From contig NZ_JAHBBK010000003.1 in the NCBI RefSeq assembly GCF_018390515.1, positions 558,001-622,000 on the forward strand: a stretch of DNA of 64,000 nt. Direction: 5' to 3'. Source of the stretch: Mucilaginibacter sp. Bleaf8 (lineage in GTDB: Bacteria; Bacteroidota; Bacteroidia; Sphingobacteriales; Sphingobacteriaceae). The notes beneath the pieces are model-generated. The model ran no database searches. It was given only the letters and a program-made list of their open reading frames with translations, and was not told where the DNA came from. Position numbers and translations under genes: made by a program. Shown here piece after piece: positions 53,660 through 61,346 of this stretch (positions are counted from its first letter, which is position 1; every line of letters begins with the position of its first letter).

Positions 53660-54280
53660 ATGGACGCACTGAATCAACAAAAATATGATGCCCTGGTAAA
53701 AATAAGCCAGGATAATTTTAAAGCTTTTTTATACGATTGCGACGGCACCCTGGCCGACAATATGCAGGCGCATAAAGATACCTACATTCGCGTTGCCGCC
53801 GAGCAGGGCGTAGCTATTGAGGGAGATATTATTGACGAGCTGGCCGGATGGCCTATCATAAAGGTGGTAGAGCAAATTAACGAGCGTTACGGTTGCTCTT
53901 TTGACTCGGAAGAATTTAATGCCCTGAAATACAAGTTGTATTACAACGAATATATAGAGCGCACGCAACCAATTGAATATGTGGTTAATCACTTAAAAAA
54001 CCATGCCGGGCAGGTTAGGATAGGCGTGGTATCGGGCGGCAGCCGCGAGGCTATACAGAAAACCTTGCAGGTGCTGGGAATTGACCACATGGTGGAGGTA
54101 CTGGTTTGCGCCGGCGAAACTGAACATGGCAAGCCTTACCCGGATCCATTTTTGAAAGCGGCAGAGCAACTGGGCATAGCCCCCGAACATTGCCTGGTGT
54201 TTGAGGATGGCGATGCAGGCGTACAGGCTGCAGAGGCGGCCGGTATGCGTTGGGTGCGTATTGATAAGCTTATATCTTAG
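53660..54280 (+). CDS. HAD-family hydrolase (phosphoglycolate phosphatase/beta-PGM-like)
   Basis: Phosphatase or phosphomutase-type HAD protein of 206 residues. Motif I is FLYDCDGTLADNM, motif II VVSGGSREA, motif III GKPYPDPF, motif IV VFEDGDAGVQAA. A cap domain of the alpha-helical type follows motif I, so it acts on small phosphorylated substrates such as phosphoglycolate or sugar phosphates. Closely followed by a dispersed repeat. Confidence 0.9.
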   Translation: MDALNQQKYDALVKISQDNFKAFLYDCDGTLADNMQAHKDTYIRVAAEQGVAIEGDIIDELAGWPIIKVVEQINERYGCSFDSEEFNALKYKLYYNEYIERTQPIEYVVNHLKNHAGQVRIGVVSGGSREAIQKTLQVLGIDHMVEVLVCAGETEHGKPYPDPFLKAAEQLGIAPEHCLVFEDGDAGVQAAEAAGMRWVRIDKLIS

Positions 54281-54379
54281 AGCCAGGAACCAAGAGCCAA
54301 GAGCCAGGAAGCAAGAGTTCGCATCAGAAGAGTATGGTTTTTTAATCTTGCTATCTTAGTTCTTGGTTCTCGGCTCTTG
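54281..54379. repeat. CAAGAGCC-type imperfect palindrome, copy 2
   Basis: The left arm is a tandem of CCAAGAGCC-like units (54281-54317); the right arm (54360-54379) is complementary at 17 of 20 positions to CAAGAGCCAAGAGCCAGGAA at 54291-54310. It starts at the HAD stop codon and is related to the copy between sdhA and sdhB. Confidence 0.7.
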
Positions 54380-54489
54380 ATTATATACTCTCTTCTTAAA
54401 CTATTACCCTTTTTAGTTGTCAGATAGTTCAAATTGCCTGTTACACTTTGCCCCTTGGCATCGTCATGGCACATATAAACACAACGATC

Positions 54490-55182
54490 ATGAAAAAACT
54501 ATTGATGCTTGCAGCCTTCGTAACTTTAAACTTTGCTGCCTTTGCCCAAACCGTAGATTTACGCCGTAAAATTGAAGTAACCGGCAATGCCGAACAGGAA
54601 ATAACTCCTGACATTTTGTATGTATCTATTTCGCTGAAAGAATACATGGATGGTAAAAATAAAGTGGATATTACCCAGCTGGAGCGCCAGCTGCAAAAAG
54701 CGGTTACCGAAGCCGGTGTGCCACGTGAGGATTTTACCATTAACAACGTATCGTCTTACAATCAGGTGGTACAAAAAAAGAAGAATCCCGACTTTTTAGC
54801 CAGCAAACAATACCGTATCAAACTGCACGATCTGAACAGTATCAATACTATTTTGAGTAAGGTAGATGACAAAGGCATCCAGTCAACCGGTATTGATAGC
54901 TACGATTACTCCAAGATCGACCAGCTGCGCCGCGAACTGAAAATTAAAGCCTTATTGGCCGCCCGCGAAAAAGCTACCTATATGTTAAGTGCCATTGGCG
55001 AAAAAGTAGGTGGCGCTATCGATATTCAGGATGTGGATAACGAACCTTTAGCACAGCCGGTATACAACACCCTGAGATTTAAAAGCGCTGTTGCCGATGA
55101 AGCAGCTCCGCAATCAGACATCGACTTTAAAAAAATCAAATTGAACTACCAGGTAAGAGCGGTGTTCGAAATTGTAAAATAA
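54490..55182 (+). CDS. SIMPL-domain (DUF541) exported protein
   Basis: Periplasmic protein of 230 residues with a signal peptide (LLMLAAFVTLNFAAFAQ) and a SIMPL domain (IEVTGNAEQEITPDILYVSI, AREKATYMLSAIGEKVG). Functions reported for relatives vary (stress response, oxidative stress in YggE), and I would not assign more. The longer frame from 54448 is not favoured. A hairpin follows. Confidence 0.9.
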   Translation: MKKLLMLAAFVTLNFAAFAQTVDLRRKIEVTGNAEQEITPDILYVSISLKEYMDGKNKVDITQLERQLQKAVTEAGVPREDFTINNVSSYNQVVQKKKNPDFLASKQYRIKLHDLNSINTILSKVDDKGIQSTGIDSYDYSKIDQLRRELKIKALLAAREKATYMLSAIGEKVGGAIDIQDVDNEPLAQPVYNTLRFKSAVADEAAPQSDIDFKKIKLNYQVRAVFEIVK

Positions 55183-55190
55183 TAAATGAA

Positions 55191-55214
55191 AGGCCCCGAT
55201 GAAAATCGGGGCTT
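55191..55214 (+). terminator. Terminator after the SIMPL gene
   Basis: GCCCCGAT-gaaa-ATCGGGGC, 8-bp stem with GAAA tetraloop, extended by a wobble pair and an A-T pair, then TTCTTTGTTTT. Confidence 0.85.
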
Positions 55215-55343
55215 CTTTGTTTTATGTTAATTATTTCTCCTCAGTTATAACCTGCCCACTCCAGGTTTCAAGCTTCACAAAAGCAGTTCTTGCTTTGCAA
55301 TTCACACAAAAAGAATATATTTGATACGCATATGTGCATTTAA

Positions 55344-55357
55344 TTTACATATGTAAA
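55344..55357. promoter_or_regulatory. 14-bp palindrome upstream of the iclR gene
   Basis: TTTACATATGTAAA is a perfect palindrome 34 bases before the iclR start. It may be an autoregulatory operator; the region 55215-55391 otherwise shows no gene. Confidence 0.5.
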
Positions 55358-55391
55358 CATATATAATCGGTTATTCTTATTTGTGAATTTT

Positions 55392-56174
55392 ATGGACAAT
55401 GAAGAGTTAAAAGGCAACGCTTCCATGATCGAAAAGTCGATGGAAGTATTAGAACTGCTGGCTAATCATCCAAAGGGCTTAACCTTACAGGAGATGGTTA
55501 CTTTGTTGGGCTACCCCAAATCATCCGTTTATAAAATTGCCAATACACTTTACAGTTTAAACTATTTGGGTAAGGAGCTGGATAGCCTTAAGTACTACCT
55601 GTCGCGTAAGCTGCTCAAGCTGGGCATATCGGCTGTGAGCGGCTATGATATTATTGAGCGTTCACAAGAACATATGAAACGCCTGCGCGACCAGATAGGC
55701 GAATCCATCATGATTGGCACGTTGCTGGATCAGGAAGCGCTTTTACTGAACCAGATTCAGGGCAGCATCGATTTTGTATTTACCCTGAAACAAGGTATGC
55801 GGTTTAGCCTGCACTCCACCGCACCGGGCAAAGTACTGTTGGCTTTTTTACACCCCGAAGCGCAAAAAGCCAAGCTGAACACCCTGCAACTGGATGCCAT
55901 AAACGAATATACCATTACTGATAAAGAGCTGCTACGGCAGGAGCTGGATCGGATACTGGCACAAGGTTACGCCGCCGACGTAAATGAAACGGTAAAAGGC
56001 GTACACTGTGTGGCCGCACCCATTTTTGATGAAAGCAACCAGGTAATTGCCTGCGTATGGACATCGGGCCCTGCCGGTAGGCTACCCGAAGAACAGATAC
56101 CGGCCATTGCCCGGTTAATAATGGATTGCGGCATGGCCATATCTTACAACATTGGCTACAAAAAAGAGAAATAA
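55392..56174 (+). CDS. IclR-family transcriptional regulator
   Basis: DNA-binding regulator of 260 residues: N-terminal winged helix-turn-helix (LELLANHPKGLTLQEMVTLLGYPKSSVYKI) and a C-terminal GAF-like effector domain (HSTAPGKVLLAFLHPEA, VKGVHCVAAPIFDESNQV). IclR proteins sense small carbon compounds such as sugar acids. The next gene, coding for a DUF1349 protein, follows 32 bases later. The ATG at 55392 is preferred to GTG 55383. Confidence 0.92.
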   Translation: MDNEELKGNASMIEKSMEVLELLANHPKGLTLQEMVTLLGYPKSSVYKIANTLYSLNYLGKELDSLKYYLSRKLLKLGISAVSGYDIIERSQEHMKRLRDQIGESIMIGTLLDQEALLLNQIQGSIDFVFTLKQGMRFSLHSTAPGKVLLAFLHPEAQKAKLNTLQLDAINEYTITDKELLRQELDRILAQGYAADVNETVKGVHCVAAPIFDESNQVIACVWTSGPAGRLPEEQIPAIARLIMDCGMAISYNIGYKKEK

Positions 56175-56206
56175 TCAACCTTCAATTATATAATCAACCC
56201 AATTTC

Positions 56207-56866
56207 ATGAAATCAACCAAAAAACTATTACTGAGTGCGCTTTCTTTATTTGCCGTACACCTGGCTTCGGCCCAAACCCTCGAAAAAATGCAGTGGTTTA
56301 ACGAGCCCGAAAAATGGGAGATTAAAAATAATGCGCTTACCATGACCGTAACCCCGCAAAGCGATTACTGGCGCATATCACACTATGGCTTTACGGTAGA
56401 TGATGCACCGTTTTTTTATACTACCTACGGCGGCGAGTTTGAAGCCAAGGTAAAACTAACCGGCAACTACAAAGTACGTTTTGACCAGATGGGCCTGATG
56501 ATACGTGCCGACAACGAAAATTATATTAAAACCGGTGTAGAGTTTGTAGACGGTAAACTGAACGTAAGTACCGTAGTAACCCACCACACCAGCGATTGGA
56601 GCGTAACCAAACTGGATAAAATGCCGCCTTTTATCTGGATTAAAGTAGTTAGACGCCTGGATGCTGTGGAAATATTCTATTCGCTTGATGATGTAAACTA
56701 CATCATGACGCGTAACGCGCCATTGAAAGACAACCAGCCGGTAATGGTTGGCCTGATGGCCGCCTGCCCTGATGGTAAAGGTTTTGAAGCCAAGTTTGAA
56801 AACTTTAAAGTAAAGCACCTGCCCGACCAGCGCCGGGTTGAATGGCTGAAGAAAAACGCCGAATAA
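56207..56866 (+). CDS. Exported DUF1349 (concanavalin-like) protein
   Basis: Secreted beta-sandwich protein of 219 residues with a signal peptide (LLLSALSLFAVHLASAQ) and DUF1349 pattern WFNEPEKWEIKNNALTMTV, YGGEFEAKVKLTG, DQMGLMIRADNENYIKTGVEF, VGLMAACPDGKGFEAKFENF. The fold is lectin/glucanase-like, suggesting carbohydrate binding, but no catalytic residues can be named. Likely cotranscribed with the IclR gene and perhaps its target. Confidence 0.9.
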   Translation: MKSTKKLLLSALSLFAVHLASAQTLEKMQWFNEPEKWEIKNNALTMTVTPQSDYWRISHYGFTVDDAPFFYTTYGGEFEAKVKLTGNYKVRFDQMGLMIRADNENYIKTGVEFVDGKLNVSTVVTHHTSDWSVTKLDKMPPFIWIKVVRRLDAVEIFYSLDDVNYIMTRNAPLKDNQPVMVGLMAACPDGKGFEAKFENFKVKHLPDQRRVEWLKKNAE

Positions 56867-56878
56867 TTTAATAGGCCG

Positions 56879-56906
56879 GGGCCGGTTATAGAAATATAAT
56901 CGGCCC
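56879..56906. terminator. Terminator between DUF1349 and DUF2200 genes
   Basis: GGGCCGGTTATA / TATAATCGGCCC, 12 bp with one wobble and GAAA tetraloop, between convergent genes. It lacks a long T tract. Confidence 0.7.
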
Positions 56907-56966
56907 TGCTTGTGTATACTGTACCCGGCTGGTAAATGAAAATTAAGTAGTCATTTATCCGTTACG

Positions 56967-57332
56967 CTAGGCAACCCGCATAATCTTCTCCAACTTACGC
57001 CCTTTTGCCAATTCATCCACCAGCTTATCTAAGTATCTTACTTGTTGTGTTAACGGATTTTCAATTACTTCTACCCTGTAACCGCATATTACACCAGTAA
57101 TGAGGTGAGCATTGGGGTTTAATGCAGCCTTTTGAAAGAACGTTTCGAACGTTACTTTTTCTTCAATAAGTTGTTGCAAGGCTTGGGTGTCATAGCCGGT
57201 TAGCCACTCAATTACTTCATGCAATTCTGCTGTTGTTCTACCTTTCTTCTCAACTTTTGCAACGTAATGGGGATATATAGAAGCGAACGTTAAAGCTGCA
57301 ATGCGCTCATCATGATTGTTACTGTTATTCAT
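56967..57332 (-). CDS. DUF2200-family protein
   Basis: Cytoplasmic protein of 121 residues with the family pattern [47 protein letters not shown] and [34 protein letters not shown]. No function is established for this family to my knowledge. A single gene; the gap to the next gene shows only AT-rich DNA and one small palindrome. Confidence 0.9.
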   Translation of the reverse strand: MNNSNNHDERIAALTFASIYPHYVAKVEKKGRTTAELHEVIEWLTGYDTQALQQLIEEKVTFETFFQKAALNPNAHLITGVICGYRVEVIENPLTQQVRYLDKLVDELAKGRKLEKIMRVA

Positions 57333-57579
57333 GCCAAGTATTTAACATTTAATAATACCCTTATCAGATAATTTTCTACCCATGCTTATGCAAAATTTCA
57401 GGTTAAGCGGTGGTGTATAACCCTGCATCAATTTATACATATAGATCAATGTGAAAATAAGGATAATTATTTAGTCAACAGTGTTTTAAGTGAAGATGAA
57501 CATGTAGCGATTTTACGATATAATTAGCTGAGTATATGGTTTTAGATTAACCAATAAAGAGTACCAGCATTAGCACATA

Positions 57580-57602
57580 GTTGTAATGATTATAATTACA
57601 AC
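57580..57602. promoter_or_regulatory. Small palindrome upstream of the VOC gene
   Basis: GTTGTAAT (57580-57587) and ATTACAAC (57595-57602), perfect over 8 bp with a 7-base spacer. The 315-base gap 57333-57647 between DUF2200 and the VOC gene holds nothing else I can identify. Confidence 0.45.
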
Positions 57603-57647
57603 GCATTCAAAATCAAAATGTATATTGTGTGGTATAAACCACCAATT

Positions 57648-58124
57648 ATGAGAATGCTCCCCCAATTTACTAAACTTACTTTAAAAGCCACTGCCGGCCT
57701 GTTGCTTATTGGCACGCCGCTTATAAGCCATGCGCAAACAGTGGGTAAAGCAGTGTTTAACCATGCGGCGCTTTGTTCAAAAGATCTTAAAAGAAGCAAT
57801 GCCTTTTATACTTCTGTTTTAGGCTTAAAAATTATACCCAATCCGTTTAAAGATACTATACACACCTGGTACAGCATAGCTCCCCATGTTACTATGCATG
57901 TTATACAAGGCAACTGCTCACCCGCGCCTAAGCTGATCGGCGATCACCTGTGCTTCAGCATGCCGTCAATCAATGATTTTGTTGCTATGCTAAAACAAAA
58001 GGGCATCGCTTACACCAACTGGAAAGGTGTACCCGGCCAGGTTGAACACCGTGTTGACGGCGTATCGCAGGTATATATTCAGGATCCGGATGGTTATTGG
58101 ATAGAAATAAATGATGCAAAGTAA
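57648..58124 (+). CDS. Exported VOC (glyoxalase-fold) protein
   Basis: Vicinal-oxygen-chelate protein with an N-terminal signal peptide (KATAGLLLIGTPLISHAQ), unusual since most relatives are cytoplasmic. About 158 residues from the ATG at 57648 (57618 and 57654 also possible). The VOC domain has NHAALCSKDLKRSNAFYTSVLGLK, HLCFSMPSI and YIQDPDGYWIEI with likely metal ligands His (NHA), His (DHLCF) and Glu (IEI). Substrate unknown. Confidence 0.88.
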   Translation: MRMLPQFTKLTLKATAGLLLIGTPLISHAQTVGKAVFNHAALCSKDLKRSNAFYTSVLGLKIIPNPFKDTIHTWYSIAPHVTMHVIQGNCSPAPKLIGDHLCFSMPSINDFVAMLKQKGIAYTNWKGVPGQVEHRVDGVSQVYIQDPDGYWIEINDAK

Positions 58125-58155
58125 AGCATCAGCTTATTTCATCGTTTTTGATCAC

Positions 58156-59088
58156 TCACTTGCCGGATTTAAACAGTGTTTGTGATAAATCCTTTACACC
58201 ATCCTGGTAGGATGTTGGTTGCACGCCGAAAGCTTTTTCAAACTTGGAGGAGTTGAAGTTATAATTATGATCACATTGGTAATACATTTCAACGGTACCT
58301 TGTATTACTTTATTAAACATACCCGCCATACGCAGTATTAGTTTGTTTATTCTCATGTATTTAGCCGGTGCATCAAAAGTGCGGGCAGCCAGCTCAATAA
58401 ACTGATGCCCGGTTAGGGGCGGGGCGGTAGGCAGGTGCCATATCTGGTTATCACTTTCGGGGTGCTGGCCCAGTATATACATGCCTCTGCCGCCATCGGG
58501 CACATAAGTAAAGTTGTGCAGTTTGTTAGGGTCGCCCATCCACTGTGCACGTTTGCCTTTTGAATAGTTGAGCAGTACCATGCTATCATAAAAGCTGTTC
58601 AGGCTTTCGGCACCGTAAAAATCGGCCGCGCGGGCTATACTGGCCTTCAAGTTGCCGGCTTTAACTTCATTCATTAAAGTGGTGGCTATCTGAGCACGCA
58701 CTTCGCCTTTTACACTAATAGGGTTGTAGGGCGTGTCTTCCGTCATGGGGCCATCTACCAGGCCGTACATGTATACGTTATCGAAAAACAGTAGTCTGGC
58801 TTGGTGGTGTTTGGCTACATTGATTACGTTTTGCATAATAACCGGCCACTGCTGCTTCCATATGTCCTTATCATAAACCAGCCCGGCACACAGGTAAATA
58901 ATGGTAGCGCCTTCGGTAGCCTGTTTCAATTGCTGGTAATTGAGCAGATCGGCCTTTTGCCAGTCCACATTTGGTGCGCTGATGTTTACCGGGCGGCGGC
59001 TCACCAGCCGGGTACGATGGTTATTGCTAATCAATTCGCGGGTAAGTGCATTGGCAATTGGTCCGCCGGCTCCTAAAATAGTGTGCAT
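58156..59088 (-). CDS. NAD(P)-dependent epimerase/dehydratase-like protein
   Basis: Rossmann-fold extended-SDR-like protein of 310 residues. The nucleotide motif GAGGPIANAL lies at the start, followed by FFDNVYMYGLVDGPMTEDTP. At the usual YxxxK catalytic site the sequence is YNPISVKGEVRA, so the canonical spacing is not present, and the enzyme may be a reductase- or binding-type member. It follows the Crp-family gene on the same strand and may be its target. Confidence 0.88.
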   Translation of the reverse strand: MHTILGAGGPIANALTRELISNNHRTRLVSRRPVNISAPNVDWQKADLLNYQQLKQATEGATIIYLCAGLVYDKDIWKQQWPVIMQNVINVAKHHQARLLFFDNVYMYGLVDGPMTEDTPYNPISVKGEVRAQIATTLMNEVKAGNLKASIARAADFYGAESLNSFYDSMVLLNYSKGKRAQWMGDPNKLHNFTYVPDGGRGMYILGQHPESDNQIWHLPTAPPLTGHQFIELAARTFDAPAKYMRINKLILRMAGMFNKVIQGTVEMYYQCDHNYNFNSSKFEKAFGVQPTSYQDGVKDLSQTLFKSGK

Positions 59089-59167
59089 AAGCTTGCTTGT
59101 TTGTTGTAAGCAAAGCTACAGGGCTACCAAAAATAAAACCGTTAACAAAAGATAAGAAAACGGCCTG

Positions 59168-59779
59168 TTATACGGTTTGCAAAATGCGCTTGCGGATGCG
59201 CGATAGCGATACCGGCGTAATGCCCAGATAATTGGCAATGTAATGCTGCGGTATGCGCTGTAAAATGTTTCGGCCATTTTCGAGCAGTTGCATGTACCGC
59301 TCTTCTGGCGATTGCAGGATGAACGAGGCAACCCGGTCTTCATAACAGCAAATCAGGTATTCGGCAATCAACCGGCAAAAGCGATCAACCACATGGCTAA
59401 GCTGCGGCATGGCCTGCCATTGCTGCAACTGCTGGTAGGTGAAAGTAAGGATCATCGTATCTTCCAGAGCTTCAATGTAATTAAGGCTTGGCCTCTGTTT
59501 TAAAAAGCTGGTGTATGAGCTTACCCATTCATCTTCCATGCAAAAGTAACTGGTAATCTCCTCGCCATCTTTCATATGATAAAGCCTCACCGAGCCCGAA
59601 ATAATATAGCCCACTGTTTTACAAACCTCTCCGGCTTCAATCCAGGTCGCTTTCTTTTTTAGCTTTTCGAGCCGCAGGCAGGGGCTCATCAAATCCCATT
59701 GCTCATCAGTGAGATTAATAAACTTACCCATCGCTTTACGGTAGGCCTCCAGATATTTGCCGGGAATTTCCATCTGCAT
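59168..59779 (-). CDS. Crp/Fnr-family transcriptional regulator
   Basis: Regulator of 203 residues: N-terminal cyclic-nucleotide-binding-like beta-roll (WIEAGEVCKTVGYIISGSVRLYH) and a C-terminal helix-turn-helix (HYIANYLGITPVSLSRIRKRI). It lacks Fnr iron-sulfur cysteines; the canonical cAMP phosphate-binding arginine motif is not clearly seen, so the effector is unknown. The epimerase gene is 79 bases downstream. Divergent from the histidine-kinase gene. Confidence 0.9.
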   Translation of the reverse strand: MQMEIPGKYLEAYRKAMGKFINLTDEQWDLMSPCLRLEKLKKKATWIEAGEVCKTVGYIISGSVRLYHMKDGEEITSYFCMEDEWVSSYTSFLKQRPSLNYIEALEDTMILTFTYQQLQQWQAMPQLSHVVDRFCRLIAEYLICCYEDRVASFILQSPEERYMQLLENGRNILQRIPQHYIANYLGITPVSLSRIRKRILQTV

Positions 59780-59857
59780 AAAATTAAACTATTGCTTTAT
59801 CATATCCAATTGCTGCAACCGCCGCGTATATTTTTTACCTTAGAAACGTTATTTATA

Positions 59858-59867
59858 CAACGCGTTG
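59858..59867. promoter_or_regulatory. 10-bp palindrome between the crp-like and kinase genes
   Basis: CAACGCGTTG is a perfect palindrome in the 137-base divergent gap. A site for the Crp-family protein is possible but not typical of Crp (TGTGA-type) sites. Confidence 0.4.
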
Positions 59868-59916
59868 CCGAATGTGTACTGCATTGTCAGCGTAATAAAT
59901 GCTTAATTTACAAACC

Positions 59917-61317
59917 ATGTCACAAGTAACAGTAGCGCAGCTGAAAGCTATGGAAACGCTAAAGGATGTTCCTGAAAGCCAGCTGCAATGGTTAATATCA
60001 GCAGGTACCGTACACACATTATCGGCAGGCGATGTGCTGCTTGAAATGGGCGCGCCTTTAAACATTACGCAGTTTATTGTAGAAGGTAAGCTGCGCATAG
60101 GTATAAAGCAGGGTAGCCAGTTTAAAGAAGCCGGTATAGCCGAAAGAGGCAAAGTATTAGGCTACCTGCCGTATTCAAGAGGTACCGAAGCAGGTGTACA
60201 GGTAGAGTGCATAACCGATTGCCTGGTGCTGGAAGTACCCGGCGATGAGATAAGAGGTGCTACCCGTACGCATTTTGAACTTACCGAAGCACTGGTACAT
60301 ACCATGACCAGCCGCGTGCGCTCTTTCACTACCCAGCAGCAGCAAATTGAAAAAATGGTGGCACTGGGTAAGTTATCGGCAGGGCTGGCGCATGAGCTTA
60401 ATAATCCGGCGGCATCTATTGTGCGTAATGCGGCATTTTTAACCAAGTACTTTAACGAAAAGCCGGCGCTGTTTGAGCAGGTTGCCTCCTTAAACTTTGA
60501 GCCGCAACAGCTAAAACAGCTGCAACAAAAGTTACAAATTATTTTTACACGCCCCGAGCAACCGGCTTTGGGCATGATGGAAAAAGCCCAGCTGGAGGAT
60601 GATCTGAACGATTTGCTGGCTGATAAAAATATTAACGATTATTGCCTGGCCGAAAGCTTTGCAGAAGAAGGACTACAGCTTGCCGAAGTAGAAGAGATCA
60701 GTGCGCTGGTACCGGCCGAAAGCCTGGCCGCCGTGCTGGGATGGATAAACAACCAGTTATCCATCAATAAAATGGTTAAAGATATTAAAGAAGCATCGGA
60801 GCGCATATCAAACCTGGTAAGCGCCGTTAAGGGCTTCAGCCATATGGATCAGGGTGCCGATAAACAGTTTGTAGATGTACACAAAGGTTTGGAAAACACG
60901 CTCACCATTATGGATTACAAGCTGAAAAAATCGGGCGTTGAGGTGGTTAAATCCTTTGATATGGAGCTGCCGCAGATTAAAGCGGTACCCGGCGAACTGA
61001 ACCAGGTTTGGACTAACATTATTGATAATGCCGTTGATGCTATAGATGGTAAGCGTGGTGGCAAGCTCGAAATTATAACTGAGTACGATGCCCGCAATGT
61101 GTACATAACTATACGCGATAACGGGCCGGGCATACCAGAAGACATTCAAAGCCGTATTTTTGATCCGTTTTTTACCACGAAGGAAATGGGTAAAGGTACC
61201 GGCCTGGGGCTTGATGTGGTAAAGCGCATTGTAAGCCAGCACCAGGGAACGGTAAAACTTAAATCGGTTCCGGGTAATACCTCTTTTCAAATCTGTTTTC
61301 CGGTTAATGGTAAATAA
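59917..61317 (+). CDS. Soluble histidine kinase with cyclic-nucleotide-binding-type sensor
   Basis: Cytoplasmic histidine kinase of 466 residues (ATG 59917; 59899 possible). The N-terminal third is a cNMP-binding beta-roll like Crp (AGDVLLEMGAPLNITQFIVEGKLRI). The dimerisation/phosphorylation helix has His159 in GLAHELNNP; the catalytic domain has N-box NQVWTNIIDNAVDAI, G1 DNGPGIP, F-box FDPFFTTK and G2 GKGTGLGLD. No membrane helix or PAS. The cognate-looking response regulator starts 29 bases downstream, so the two should form one two-component system. The ligand is not known. Confidence 0.93.
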   Translation: MSQVTVAQLKAMETLKDVPESQLQWLISAGTVHTLSAGDVLLEMGAPLNITQFIVEGKLRIGIKQGSQFKEAGIAERGKVLGYLPYSRGTEAGVQVECITDCLVLEVPGDEIRGATRTHFELTEALVHTMTSRVRSFTTQQQQIEKMVALGKLSAGLAHELNNPAASIVRNAAFLTKYFNEKPALFEQVASLNFEPQQLKQLQQKLQIIFTRPEQPALGMMEKAQLEDDLNDLLADKNINDYCLAESFAEEGLQLAEVEEISALVPAESLAAVLGWINNQLSINKMVKDIKEASERISNLVSAVKGFSHMDQGADKQFVDVHKGLENTLTIMDYKLKKSGVEVVKSFDMELPQIKAVPGELNQVWTNIIDNAVDAIDGKRGGKLEIITEYDARNVYITIRDNGPGIPEDIQSRIFDPFFTTKEMGKGTGLGLDVVKRIVSQHQGTVKLKSVPGNTSFQICFPVNGK

Positions 61318-61346
61318 CAAACTATTACAAGCTACACTACACTGCA

